A stretch of DNA of 64,000 nt from Planktosalinus sp963975935 (GCA_963975935.1 CAXBIQ010000015.1:1-64000), one strand, 5' to 3'. Numbered from the stretch's first letter, positions 1-8,684 are shown. Program-made: numbers and translations. Notes: generated from the sequence alone by a model not told the origin.

Positions 1-993
1 TATCTCCAATCACTTTTGTAGGTGGTGATACCAACAACGACGGTAACCTTGATATCGATGAAGTATGGACATACACTGCCACTTATGCAGTGACCCAGGC
101 CGACATCGATGCAGGCGAAGTAGTCAACCAGGCAACCGCCACGGCTGATGCTCCAAACGGAGACGAAGTAAGTGACTTGTCAGGAACCACAATAGAGAAC
201 GACGATCCAACAGTAGTTGAGCTATGTCAGGATGCACAGATAGCGATTGTAAAAGAAGGTGAGTTCACCGGTCAGGGTGACTGTTCGGTAGTAGGCGATG
301 AGATTGCTTACACCTTTACAGTAACCAATGAAGGCAACGTGACCTTGAGCAATGTAGATGTGACCGATCCGTTGGCAGGCTTATCTCCAATCACTTTTGT
401 AGGTGGCGATACCAACAACGACGGTAACTTAGATATCGATGAAGTATGGACATACACTGCCACTTATGCAGTGACCCAAGCCGACATCGATGCAGGTGAA
501 GTAGTTAACCAGGCAACCGCCACGGCTGATGCTCCGAACGGAGATGAAGTAAGTGACTTGTCAGGAAGCACGGTTGATAATGACGATCCAACTGTTACCG
601 ATTTATGTCAGGATGCACAGATAGCGATTATAAAGGAAAGCGATATTGACAGTGGAGACTGTACTGCGTTAGGCGATGTAATCACCTATACATTTACAGT
701 AACCAATGAAGGTAATGTAACCTTGAGCAATGTAGATGTAACCGATCCGTTGGCAGGCTTATCTCCAATCACTTTTGTAGGTGGTGATACCAACAACGAC
801 GGTAACCTTGATATCGATGAAGTATGGACCTATACTGCCACTTATGCAGTGACCCAGGCAGACATCGATGCAGGCGAAGTAGTTAACCAGGCAACCGCCA
901 CGGCTGATGCTCCGAACGGAGATGAAGTAAGTGACTTGTCAGGAAGCACGGTTGATAATGACGATCCAACTGTTACCGATTTATGTCAGGATG
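1..993. repeat. Near-identical tandem repeats of 381/378 bp inside the surface protein gene
   Basis: The word tatctccaat recurs at 1, 382 and 760, giving periods of 381 and 378 bp. The half-unit running from SPITFVGGD to EVSDLSG is identical in protein across the three copies and nearly identical in DNA. The stretch between these halves differs (IVKEGEFTGQGDC against IIKESDIDSGDC). The fourth and fifth units, from about 994, are strongly diverged. This pattern indicates recent tandem duplication or homogenisation of the upstream copies. Confidence 0.92.
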
Positions 994-2108
994 CTGGTAT
1001 TGCACTGGTTAAGAGTGGGGTATTTAATGGAGATGGTGATTGTGCTGAAGTAAATGATACCATTACATATACATTTATGGTAACCAATCAAGGAAATGTG
1101 CCACTAAGTGATATAACTTTAAGCGATCCTTTATTTGAAGCCCCCAACCCGGTGGTAACAATTGAGTTTGTTGATGGAGATGCTAATAACGATGGCTTAT
1201 TGGATATTGATGAAATTTGGACATATACAGCAACGTATGTTATAACACAAGAAGATATTGATGCAGGTGAGGTTGTCAATCAGGCATTTGTTGAAGGTCT
1301 TGATACAGAAGGTATACCGGTAAGTGATATTTCAGGTACTGCAGTTGATAATGATGATCCAACAGTAGTTGACTTATGTCAGAATCTAAGCATCGCACTG
1401 GAGAAAGTAGGTGTATTTGATGACAACAACAACGATGGGGCTGCACAAGTGGGTGAAACAATTACCTATGCATTCACAGTGTATAACACCGGTTCGGTAA
1501 CATTATATAACATTACTATAAATGATCCCTTAGTTCCTGTTCAGGGAGGCCCTATTGCAAGTTTGGCTCCGGGTGAATCAGATAGTACTACGTTTACGGC
1601 TGTTTATGAAATCACACAGGCAGATTTAGATGCCGGTGAAGTGGTTAATCAGGCAACCGTAATTGGTGAAGACCTTGAAGGGAATACAATTGAAGACCTT
1701 TCAGATGATCCAAATGATCCAACGAACCAGGATATTAACGGTAACGGTAATCCCGATGATCCAACAGTAGTAATATTACCACAGGTTGCGGGTGCTGATG
1801 ATTGGGAAATATATAATGGTGTGACACCTAACAATGATGGGCGAAATGATGTATTCTTCATCCGAGGTATTGAAAATTATCCGGATAACAATGTACAGAT
1901 ATTCAACCGTTGGGGAGTGCTTGTTTTTGAGAGAGATGGTTATAATAATAGCAGCAATGCTTTTAGAGGAATTTCTGAAGGTAGAGTTACTGTGAAAGAA
2001 GGTGATTTATTACCAACCGGAACTTATTTCTATATCATTAGAATCTTTGGAGATGAAACCCCCGAAGGAAAAAATAGTTACTCAGGATATATTTACTTAA
2101 ACCAATAA
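1..2108 (+). CDS. T9SS type B surface protein with DUF11-like repeats (5' end outside window)
   Basis: The reading frame is open from base 3, so the gene starts upstream of the window; the internal GTG at 90 is not a credible start. The visible part holds about five DUF11-like (conserved repeat) beta-sandwich units of roughly 126 residues, followed by a C-terminal domain of about 95 residues (VTPNNDGRNDVFFI, then FNRWGVLVFER and GTYFYIIR). That ending matches the gliding-associated CHU_C family, a type B type IX secretion sorting signal. Each of the first four units contains a 12-residue loop of EF-hand pattern (DTNNDGNLDIDE at 27-62, 408-443 and 786-821; DANNDGLLDIDE at 1179-1214). Inference: a large calcium-stabilised, surface-exposed adhesin-like protein. 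The next two genes are typical partners for type B substrates. Confidence 0.9.
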   Translation, partial: SPITFVGGDTNNDGNLDIDEVWTYTATYAVTQADIDAGEVVNQATATADAPNGDEVSDLSGTTIENDDPTVVELCQDAQIAIVKEGEFTGQGDCSVVGDEIAYTFTVTNEGNVTLSNVDVTDPLAGLSPITFVGGDTNNDGNLDIDEVWTYTATYAVTQADIDAGEVVNQATATADAPNGDEVSDLSGSTVDNDDPTVTDLCQDAQIAIIKESDIDSGDCTALGDVITYTFTVTNEGNVTLSNVDVTDPLAGLSPITFVGGDTNNDGNLDIDEVWTYTATYAVTQADIDAGEVVNQATATADAPNGDEVSDLSGSTVDNDDPTVTDLCQDAGIALVKSGVFNGDGDCAEVNDTITYTFMVTNQGNVPLSDITLSDPLFEAPNPVVTIEFVDGDANNDGLLDIDEIWTYTATYVITQEDIDAGEVVNQAFVEGLDTEGIPVSDISGTAVDNDDPTVVDLCQNLSIALEKVGVFDDNNNDGAAQVGETITYAFTVYNTGSVTLYNITINDPLVPVQGGPIASLAPGESDSTTFTAVYEITQADLDAGEVVNQATVIGEDLEGNTIEDLSDDPNDPTNQDINGNGNPDDPTVVILPQVAGADDWEIYNGVTPNNDGRNDVFFIRGIENYPDNNVQIFNRWGVLVFERDGYNNSSNAFRGISEGRVTVKEGDLLPTGTYFYIIRIFGDETPEGKNSYSGYIYLNQ

Positions 2109-2115
2109 AATTAAA

Positions 2116-2145
2116 AATCCTGCGATGTTATCGCATCGCAGGATT
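2116..2145 (+). terminator. Intercistronic hairpin between the surface protein and porP/sprF genes
   Basis: A perfect 12-bp stem (aatcctgcgatg pairing with catcgcaggatt) encloses a 6-base loop, 8 bases after the stop codon. It is followed by an AT-rich stretch rather than a clean T-run, so it could be a leaky terminator or an mRNA-stabilising structure that lowers expression of the downstream genes relative to the adhesin. Confidence 0.65.
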
Positions 2146-2166
2146 ATTCATTAAATAGATAAGAAA

Positions 2167-3117
2167 ATGAAAAAAAGTTACATAACATTAATTGTTTCTG
2201 TATTGCTTGGAACTGCTTTCACGAGTAATGCCCAGCAAGACCCACAGTATACACAGTATATGTACAACACCCAGGTAGTGAATCCTGCATATGCAGGTTC
2301 AAGAGAGGCCTTGAGTATTAGTGGTTTATATCGTACTCAGTGGGTTGGATTAGATGGGGCTCCAGATACAGGAACATTGACAGTACATTCACCAATAGGT
2401 GAGGGGAATGTTGGATTAGGGTTATCGATTGTAAGAGAAGAAATAGGTATTGTTGAAGAAACCTATGCCAACATTGATTTCTCATATACAATTCAAACAT
2501 CAGATATCGGAAAATTGGCCTTTGGTATAAAAGCGGGAGGAAATCTATATAATTTAAATTTTACAGATTTAAATATTCCACCAGAGGGTCAAGGAGATAT
2601 TTTTGAAAATGACGTAGATAATAAATTTAAGCCACAAATTGGAGCAGGAGCTTATTACTATACTGATAAGTTTTATGCAGGATTGTCTGTCCCTAATTTT
2701 ATAGAGTCCAGCTATTTTGATATTGCTGATATTGAAAATTTTGAAGCAACAGGTGATGTAATAAGTAGAGAGCGTTTGCATTTCTTTTTTATATCAGGTT
2801 ATGTGTTTGATCTATCAGAGAATGTTAAATTCAAACCAGCTGTTTTGACTAAGCTTGTAACAGGTTCCCCTTTACAAGTAGATGCTTCTGCAAACTTTAT
2901 GTTTTATGATAAGTTTACTCTGGGTGCAGCTTACAGATGGAGTGCTTCACTAAGTGCCTTGGTAGGGTTTCAGATAACAGATGAATTAATGCTAGGCTTT
3001 GCATATGATAGGGAAACCACAGATTTGACCCAGTTTAATGATGGTTCATATGAGTTTTACCTTAGGTATGAAATATTTAAAAAGAAAGAACGTATTCTTT
3101 CTCCCAGATTCTTTTAA
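2167..3117 (+). CDS. PorP/SprF family type IX secretion outer-membrane protein
   Basis: A 316-residue protein with a signal peptide ending near SNAQ, then the family-typical opening QDPQYTQYMYNTQVVNPAYAGS and beta-strand-rich sequence ending in an aromatic residue (PRFF). Members of this family form an outer-membrane barrel linked to the type IX system. SprF-like proteins are known to be needed for secretion or surface attachment of type B substrates encoded beside them, and here the gene directly follows such a substrate. Inference: a dedicated partner of the upstream repeat protein. The call cannot separate a core PorP from a paralogous SprF; the operon context favours SprF-like. Confidence 0.88.
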   Translation: MKKSYITLIVSVLLGTAFTSNAQQDPQYTQYMYNTQVVNPAYAGSREALSISGLYRTQWVGLDGAPDTGTLTVHSPIGEGNVGLGLSIVREEIGIVEETYANIDFSYTIQTSDIGKLAFGIKAGGNLYNLNFTDLNIPPEGQGDIFENDVDNKFKPQIGAGAYYYTDKFYAGLSVPNFIESSYFDIADIENFEATGDVISRERLHFFFISGYVFDLSENVKFKPAVLTKLVTGSPLQVDASANFMFYDKFTLGAAYRWSASLSALVGFQITDELMLGFAYDRETTDLTQFNDGSYEFYLRYEIFKKKERILSPRFF

Positions 3118-3132
3118 CAACGAAAACATTGT

Positions 3133-5073
3133 ATGATGAAAATAGTTTATAAAATTAGTTTACTTGTGTTTGTAATACTTTGTTCCGGTACCATTCTGGC
3201 TCAGAAAACACAATTAAAAAAAGCTGAAAAAGCATATGATGAGTATGCATATATAGATGCACAAGAAATTTACTTAAAAGTTGTTGCAGACGGATACCGT
3301 TCAGCAGAGATATTAAAAAAGCTTGGAAATACATACTATTTCAATGCAGACTATAAAAATGCAGCAAAATGGTATTCTGAGTTAATCAATGACTTTCCTG
3401 ATGAAACAGAACCCGAATATTACTTCAGGGCTGCTCAAAGTTTAAAAAGTCAGGGTGATTATAAAACAGCTGATGAGTACATGGATAAGTTTACAGAGGT
3501 GGGAGGTCTTACTCAGGTAATCCAAAATTATCAGGATAACAAGGATTATTTAAGCAAAATACAAAGTAAAACAGATAAATACATAGTTGAGAGCGTTCAA
3601 ATTAATACTGCAAATTCAGATTTTGGCCCATCTTTTTATATGGACGATAAAATCGTTTTTGCCTCTGCTATGGATACCGTTGTTGATGGAAAATTGCGTT
3701 TGCACGATTGGAACAATCAGCCATTTTTGAATCTCTATATTGCAGACAAAAATGAAGATGGAGAGCTTTCTAATATGGAGAAACTTTCAGGCGATATCAG
3801 TACTAAATTTCATGAATCATCACCCACTTTTACAGATGACGGTAATACCGTCTATTTTACCAGAAACAATTTTATTGACGGTAAAAAAGGAAAAGACAAA
3901 GATAAAAATATAAGATTAAAGGTTTACAAAGCAACCAAAGTAAGCGAAAACACCTGGATAAATGTTGAAGAATTACCCTTTAACAGTGATTCATATTCTG
4001 TTGCGCATCCTGCTTTAAGTCCTGACGGGAAAAGACTTTATTTTTCTTCAGATATGCCGGGAACCATCGGACAATCTGATATATGGTATGTTGACATTCT
4101 CGATGATACTAATTTTGGGGAACCTGTAAATTTGGGAGTCCAAATTAATACAGAAGCCAGGGAAAATTTCCCCTTTGTAAGTTCAAATAATGTGTTATAC
4201 TTCGCAACAGATGGTAGAGCCGGCTTAGGAGGGCTTGATATTTTTTACACCCAACTTGACGACATGGGAATGCCTACAGAAATATTTTCTTTGGGAACCC
4301 CTATCAACAGTAGTAAAGACGACTTTGGTTTTATCATTGATGAAGAAACCAACATTGGCTTCCTGTCATCAAACCGTGATGGTGCTGCCGGAAGTGTGGG
4401 TGATGATATTTACCGTTTGCAAAGAATTTGTGAAATTGCAGTATCCGGCTTGGTAACAGATATTGATACCGGTGAACTACTTCCGGGAGCACTTGTTACA
4501 GTTTTAGATGAAGACAACAATGAAATAACCAATATGACAGTTGGGTCCAATGCAAAATACAGTTTCAATCTGGAATGTGATAAACAATATACAATCATAG
4601 GAACTAAAGAAGCATATGAACCCACAGAAAAAATTATAAACACACCAAAAGAATCCTCTATTATTGACCTTCCACTTGAATTAAAAGCCAGTGATGAATG
4701 TCCGCCAGATGATTTAGGGTGCAGGCTTTCGTTACAACCCATATATTTTGATTTTGACAGATATAACATCAGGCCTGATGCAGCCATTGAACTTGCAAAA
4801 ATACTTGCAGCTATGAGGGAATATCCTGAACTGATCATTCACATAGAATCTCATACAGACAGCAGGGGAAGCCACGCATATAATGAGTTGCTTTCAGAGC
4901 GCAGGGCACAGTCAACTTTGGAATGGCTTGTAGAAAAAGGAATTAGCAGGGAAAGATTAAGTGCAAGAGGTTATGGTGAGTCCCGTTTGATTAATGAATG
5001 TAGCGACGGGGTAGATTGCACAGAAGAACAACATCAATTGAACAGAAGATCTATGTTCATTATTCAGAATTAA
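3133..5073 (+). CDS. PorE-like OmpA family protein (TPR, PD40 propeller, CRD and OmpA domains)
   Basis: A 646-residue exported protein (signal peptide ending near ILAQ). In order it shows TPR-like helices at about 27-140, a PD40/WD40-like propeller at about 150-430 (LSPDGKRLYFSSD, FVSSNNVLYFATDGR), a carboxypeptidase-regulatory beta-sandwich at about 436-530, and an OmpA C-terminal domain from about 537 (YFDFDRYNIRPDA, SHTDSRGS, LSERRA, LNRRS) with the Asp and Arg residues that bind peptidoglycan. This domain order is that of PorE, the type IX protein that anchors the machine to peptidoglycan. No lipobox fits well, unlike lipoprotein versions. The start lies 15 bp after the PorP/SprF stop, so co-transcription is likely. 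It may be a PorE paralogue specific to this operon. Confidence 0.85.
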   Translation: MMKIVYKISLLVFVILCSGTILAQKTQLKKAEKAYDEYAYIDAQEIYLKVVADGYRSAEILKKLGNTYYFNADYKNAAKWYSELINDFPDETEPEYYFRAAQSLKSQGDYKTADEYMDKFTEVGGLTQVIQNYQDNKDYLSKIQSKTDKYIVESVQINTANSDFGPSFYMDDKIVFASAMDTVVDGKLRLHDWNNQPFLNLYIADKNEDGELSNMEKLSGDISTKFHESSPTFTDDGNTVYFTRNNFIDGKKGKDKDKNIRLKVYKATKVSENTWINVEELPFNSDSYSVAHPALSPDGKRLYFSSDMPGTIGQSDIWYVDILDDTNFGEPVNLGVQINTEARENFPFVSSNNVLYFATDGRAGLGGLDIFYTQLDDMGMPTEIFSLGTPINSSKDDFGFIIDEETNIGFLSSNRDGAAGSVGDDIYRLQRICEIAVSGLVTDIDTGELLPGALVTVLDEDNNEITNMTVGSNAKYSFNLECDKQYTIIGTKEAYEPTEKIINTPKESSIIDLPLELKASDECPPDDLGCRLSLQPIYFDFDRYNIRPDAAIELAKILAAMREYPELIIHIESHTDSRGSHAYNELLSERRAQSTLEWLVEKGISRERLSARGYGESRLINECSDGVDCTEEQHQLNRRSMFIIQN

Positions 5074-5097
5074 GGTAAGTTTAAGTTAGTTTTAAAG

Positions 5098-5140
5098 GCG
5101 TCTCTATCTATTAAAATTATGATAAGAGACGCTTTTTTTT
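5098..5140 (+). terminator. Rho-independent terminator after the T9SS operon
   Basis: The stem gcgtctct (5098-5105) pairs with agagacgc (5125-5132) and is followed at once by eight T residues. It closes the operon that begins upstream of the window. Confidence 0.85.
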
Positions 5141-5141
5141 A

Positions 5142-5170
5142 TTGAAACTAATTCCGATTTCGTATTTTTG
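5142..5170 (+). promoter_or_regulatory. Bacteroidota-type promoter for idi
   Basis: TTG at 5142-5144 and TATTTTTG at 5163-5170, 18 bases apart, fit the -33/-7 consensus TTG...TAnnTTTG. The box ends 16 bases before the idi ATG. Confidence 0.7.
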
Positions 5171-5186
5171 AGAAAAAGAAATTGCT

Positions 5187-5699
5187 ATGCCCGAAGAACT
5201 GGTAATCCTCGTCAATCAAAATGACGAAAAAATAGGATTAATGCCAAAACAAGAAGCCCATGAAAAAGCATTACTACACAGGGCGTTTTCTGTTTTTGTT
5301 TTTAATGATAAAAATGAATTGATGCTGCAGCAACGAGCTCTTGATAAATATCATTCGCCGGGACTTTGGACAAATACCTGTTGCAGCCATCAACGGGATG
5401 GTGAAAGCAATATTGAAGCCGGAAAAAGACGCCTGCAGGAGGAAATGGGATTTGTTACAGATCTGGAGGAGTCAATTTCCTTTATTTATAAAGCACCGTT
5501 TGACAACGGATTGACAGAACATGAGTATGACCATATTTTAATAGGCTCTTACAATGGTCAACCCAACATAAACCCAAATGAAGTAGCAAATTGGAAATGG
5601 ATGGCCATTGAAGATGTGAAAAAGGATATTGATTTAAATCCGTCAATCTACACAGAGTGGTTTAAAATAATTTTTGATAAATATTACCAGCACTTATAA
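5187..5699 (+). CDS. idi: Isopentenyl-diphosphate delta-isomerase, type I
   Basis: A 170-residue Nudix-fold enzyme that interconverts isopentenyl and dimethylallyl diphosphate in the cytoplasm for isoprenoid, quinone and carotenoid synthesis. Visible active-site features are the metal-binding H25, H31 and H68, the catalytic cysteine in TNTCCSH (C65/C66), the Nudix helix REL-type stretch RRLQEEMGF, and the Glu pair in LTEHEYDH (E111, E113). Length is normal for the bacterial type I enzyme. The stop is 2 bp from the next start, so it begins an operon idi-queD-prxQ-manA. Confidence 0.95.
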   Translation: MPEELVILVNQNDEKIGLMPKQEAHEKALLHRAFSVFVFNDKNELMLQQRALDKYHSPGLWTNTCCSHQRDGESNIEAGKRRLQEEMGFVTDLEESISFIYKAPFDNGLTEHEYDHILIGSYNGQPNINPNEVANWKWMAIEDVKKDIDLNPSIYTEWFKIIFDKYYQHL

Positions 5700-5701
5700 A
5701 A

Positions 5702-6112
5702 ATGCCCATAACAGTATACAGAAAAGCCCATTTTAATGCTGCGCACCGTCTATTCAGGAAAGACTGGAGTGAGGAAAAAAACAATGCTGTTTTTGGAAAA
5801 TGTAATAACCCCAATTACCACGGGCACAATTATGACCTTATTGTGGGCTTGACCGGAGAGATTGATCAGGAAACGGGTTACCTTATTGATTTAAAGATTT
5901 TAAAAGATATTATCTATGAAGAAGTAGAGCAGCCCTTTGATCATAAAAACTTAAATCTTGATGTTCCGGAATTTGAAGATATGAATCCCACGGTTGAAAA
6001 TATTGCTGTTGTGATATGGAATAAACTTCGAAAAAGACTTGAGAAAAAATATGAGATCACGGTTACGCTTTATGAAACCCCCAGAAATTTTGTAACCTAT
6101 ACAGGAAACTAA
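5702..6112 (+). CDS. queD: 6-carboxytetrahydropterin synthase / 6-pyruvoyltetrahydropterin synthase family (QueD-like)
   Basis: A 136-residue T-fold enzyme. Zinc ligands H15, H40 and H42 and the catalytic cysteine C34 lie in FGKCNNPNYHGHNY, with the downstream Asp-His pair (PFDHKNL) and the pterin-anchoring Glu in TLYETPRNF. The family converts dihydroneopterin triphosphate either to 6-carboxytetrahydropterin (QueD, queuosine precursor) or to 6-pyruvoyltetrahydropterin. The KCNNPN motif resembles eukaryotic PTPS, but folE and queE in the same window make the QueD role more likely. The gene symbol is therefore an inference from family and context. Confidence 0.85.
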   Translation: MPITVYRKAHFNAAHRLFRKDWSEEKNNAVFGKCNNPNYHGHNYDLIVGLTGEIDQETGYLIDLKILKDIIYEEVEQPFDHKNLNLDVPEFEDMNPTVENIAVVIWNKLRKRLEKKYEITVTLYETPRNFVTYTGN

Positions 6113-6114
6113 TT

Positions 6115-6570
6115 ATGAGCATAACCACCGGAGATACCATTCCTGATTTTAGCTTACCCGATCAGCATGGAAATGATTTTAATATCACATCTGTTAAAGG
6201 TGAGAAACATATTGTTATCTACTTTTATCCTAAAAATTTCACGCCGGGATGCACAAAAGAAGCCTGTAGTTTTCGCGACAGCTATGAGGATTTTGAATCG
6301 CTTGGGGCCGTTGTTATCGGAATAAGTTCTGATTCAAAAAAATCACATATGCGTTTTGCAAAAAAATACAACCTTCCGTTTATATTGCTATCTGATGAGA
6401 AGGGGAGTGTAAAGCGAAAATTTGGAGTTAAAAATAACTTGTTGGGGTTATTGCCTGGAAGGGAAACCTATGTGGTCAACAAGAAAGGAAAGGTGCTGTA
6501 TGTTTTTAATTCAATGAATGCCGAAAGGCATATTCAAAAATCGTTGGATATTTTAAGAAAAAATGCTTAA
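6115..6570 (+). CDS. bcp: Thiol peroxidase, PrxQ/BCP family peroxiredoxin
   Basis: A 151-residue thioredoxin-fold peroxidase that reduces hydrogen and organic peroxides. The peroxidatic Cys46 and resolving Cys51 sit in FTPGCTKEACSF, the C-x4-C spacing of atypical two-cysteine PrxQ enzymes; the Thr of the TPGC signature is present. No signal peptide, so it is cytoplasmic. It is tightly spaced in the idi operon (2 bp after queD, 3 bp before manA). Confidence 0.93.
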   Translation: MSITTGDTIPDFSLPDQHGNDFNITSVKGEKHIVIYFYPKNFTPGCTKEACSFRDSYEDFESLGAVVIGISSDSKKSHMRFAKKYNLPFILLSDEKGSVKRKFGVKNNLLGLLPGRETYVVNKKGKVLYVFNSMNAERHIQKSLDILRKNA

Positions 6571-6573
6571 GCC

Positions 6574-7545
6574 ATGGATTTGCCACCATACCCCATAAAA
6601 TTTAAACCCATTTTAAAAGAAAAGGTGTGGGGTGGTACCAAATTAAAAGACCTTTTAAATAAAGAAACCACATCAGATATCGTTGGTGAAAGTTGGGAAA
6701 TTTCAGGGGTTGACGGGTCTGTTTCTATAGTAGAAAATGGGCCATTAAAAGGGAAGAGCCTTCAGGAAATTATTCAGATTCATAAAGAACGCCTTGTTGG
6801 CGAAAGTGTTTATAATAAATTTGGAAACCAATTTCCTTTGCTTTTCAAATTTATAGATGCCCGTGAAGATCTTTCGGTACAATTGCACCCTGATGATGCC
6901 CTGGCAAAAAAAAGGCATAATTCTTTCGGGAAAACCGAGATGTGGTATATCGTGCAGGCTGATGAGGGTGCTGAATTGATAATGGGGTTTAACACCTCTA
7001 TAGATAAAGGAAAATACCAAAAGCATCTGGAAGAAAACACATTGGAAAAAATCCTCCATCGTGAAAAAATCAAAAAGGGTGACGCTTTTTATATCACTCC
7101 GGGTACAATTCACGCAATTGGGGCAGGAACCCTGCTTGCCGAAATACAGCAAACTTCAGATATCACATACCGTGTCTATGACTGGAACCGACCGGATACA
7201 GATGGAAAACCCAGAGAATTGCACACTGATCTGGCACTTGATGCAATTGACTTTGAATCAAAAAACCATAAGCTTGTTACCCATATCAACAACCCTGAAT
7301 TTCTTATTCATTCGCCTTACTTTTCAACTTCAGTCATTACTGTTCAGGAGAATTCTTCAAGCAGGGACTTTTCCAAAATTGACTCTTTTGTGGTTTATAT
7401 GTGTGTTGAAGGCAGTATACTTTTGAAAATAGCAAACAATAGTGTCAATCTCAGTATCGGTGAAACGGTATTGATACCCGCTTGCGCTAAAGAGGTTCAT
7501 TTTCAGGATGGTTCAGCAAAACTTTTACAAGTATTTGTGCCTTAA
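6574..7545 (+). CDS. manA: Mannose-6-phosphate isomerase, class I
   Basis: A 323-residue cupin enzyme that interconverts mannose 6-phosphate and fructose 6-phosphate, feeding GDP-mannose synthesis. Zinc ligands are visible as Q103 and H105 (VQLHPDD), E122 (KTEMWY) and H180 (PGTIHAIGAG), followed by the family motif LLAEIQQTSDITYRVYDW. The length is that of the short bacterial form. It is the last tightly coupled gene of the operon that starts at idi. Confidence 0.93.
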   Translation: MDLPPYPIKFKPILKEKVWGGTKLKDLLNKETTSDIVGESWEISGVDGSVSIVENGPLKGKSLQEIIQIHKERLVGESVYNKFGNQFPLLFKFIDAREDLSVQLHPDDALAKKRHNSFGKTEMWYIVQADEGAELIMGFNTSIDKGKYQKHLEENTLEKILHREKIKKGDAFYITPGTIHAIGAGTLLAEIQQTSDITYRVYDWNRPDTDGKPRELHTDLALDAIDFESKNHKLVTHINNPEFLIHSPYFSTSVITVQENSSSRDFSKIDSFVVYMCVEGSILLKIANNSVNLSIGETVLIPACAKEVHFQDGSAKLLQVFVP

Positions 7546-7560
7546 AATCATTTAATGTAG

Positions 7561-7568
7561 TAATTTTG
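7561..7568 (+). promoter_or_regulatory. -7 box for the small helical protein gene
   Basis: TAATTTTG followed by CA, 19 bases before the ATG at 7588; a TTG lies at 7535-7537. This gives the small gene its own promoter despite the close upstream operon. Confidence 0.6.
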
Positions 7569-7587
7569 CACCCAAATTAAATAAGAT

Positions 7588-7854
7588 ATGGCAAGTGTAA
7601 AAAACTTAAAGAAGGACATTAATTACGTTTTGGGTGATATCATCGAAGCGGTTTACGTCTGGGAATTGACAAATTCTGATAAAGATACAAAAAAATCACA
7701 GGCAATTATTGAGGAGGCAATTGTGGTATTTGATGATTTGGTCGAAAAAACGAATCAAAAAGATGTTGAAAACAAGAAACAACATTTCAAGGCAATCAAT
7801 GCAGAACTGGAAACCAAAGCTTCTAAGCTCATTGAAAAAGTAAATAAACTTTAA
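7588..7854 (+). CDS. Small conserved helical protein of unknown function
   Basis: An 88-residue, charged, lysine- and glutamate-rich protein with no signal peptide, membrane segment or cysteine. Heptad-like hydrophobic spacing suggests two or three long helices. I recall similar uncharacterised short proteins in Flavobacteriia but cannot name a family. It has its own promoter box and a terminator directly after its stop, so it is probably a well-expressed single-gene unit. No function is assigned. Confidence 0.8.
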   Translation: MASVKNLKKDINYVLGDIIEAVYVWELTNSDKDTKKSQAIIEEAIVVFDDLVEKTNQKDVENKKQHFKAINAELETKASKLIEKVNKL

Positions 7855-7888
7855 AAAAAAATCCCTTGAATTTTCAAGGGATTTTTTT
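7854..7888. terminator. Bidirectional terminator between convergent genes
   Basis: The stem tcccttg (7862-7868) pairs with caaggga (7875-7881), flanked by an A-run on the left and a T-run on the right, so it can terminate transcription in both directions. It overlaps the stop of the minus-strand lipoprotein gene by about two bases. Confidence 0.88.
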
Positions 7889-8606
7889 ATTGAACCATTT
7901 CACTTTCAAGCTCTTTTCTTTCTGCAATATATCTTTCTAGTTCGTTGCCATATGTTGAAGTTTTAACTTCAGGTGTCAGGGATTGATAGATCGTGTCCAG
8001 ATATTTAATATTTGCATCAAATATTTCGCTTAAAGCTAAATATGGCGCCACTTCATAACTTTTGTTGTTTAAAGCATAGTTAACCGTTGCCATATATTTA
8101 CTTCGCACCAATGTTTCATATTTTTTGTTGATTTCATTGATACGCTGTGTGTCATTGGCTTTTTCAGCATCAAAACTCTCTTGGAAATATTCGAGACTTT
8201 TGTCTGTATAACGTTGTTTTAATTTATTAAACTCTTCAAGTTTATAGTGGTTTTCAGAACCGGTCACTTTCGCATCAGCTTCAAAATCTTCGAGGGTTGT
8301 TTTTACTTCAATGGTTCCCGGGGCAGCAAATATTTCAATACCGTCAGCTATTTTATCACCTTCTGTTTTTCTAAGATAGAGATAGACCATTTCCGGGCTT
8401 TCCAGTTGCAAAGAAAATGAGAATTGTGAAGTGCCCTTTAAAACCAATGAATCAAGAATGACAAGTGTGGTGTCTTCAATTTTTTCAAGGTAAAGGGTTC
8501 CTTTTTTTAAACCTGTTATTTCTCCTTTGATAAGGGTGTTCTTTTCTTCCTTGGCGCAAGTAGAAATTAAAATTAAAATGGAAAATACGGCTAAAAGATA
8601 TTTCAT
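7887..8606 (-). CDS. DUF4369 domain lipoprotein
   Basis: A 239-residue protein with a lipoprotein signal (LILISTC, Cys at about 17). The sequence after the Cys, AKEEK, resembles the K-(D/E)2 lipoprotein export signal known for surface lipoproteins in Capnocytophaga, so surface exposure is possible. Residues about 25-120 fit DUF4369 (IKGEITGLKKGTLYLEKI, then DTTLVILDS), a beta-sandwich usually found at the N terminus of thioredoxin-like envelope proteins in Bacteroidota. Here the C-terminal half is charged and helical, with no thioredoxin CxxC. Function unknown. Confidence 0.82.
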   Translation of the reverse strand: MKYLLAVFSILILISTCAKEEKNTLIKGEITGLKKGTLYLEKIEDTTLVILDSLVLKGTSQFSFSLQLESPEMVYLYLRKTEGDKIADGIEIFAAPGTIEVKTTLEDFEADAKVTGSENHYKLEEFNKLKQRYTDKSLEYFQESFDAEKANDTQRINEINKKYETLVRSKYMATVNYALNNKSYEVAPYLALSEIFDANIKYLDTIYQSLTPEVKTSTYGNELERYIAERKELESEMVQ

Positions 8607-8684
8607 AAGTGTTTCGAATTTAAGTGCGCAAATATCTTTAAAATTCGTTTTACAGCGAAAGTATTTTCCATAATATTTTAATCT

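Noticed and set aside
90..92. GTG at 90 as the start of the first gene
   Set aside because: The frame is open and matches the repeat pattern back to base 3, so the gene continues upstream of the window.
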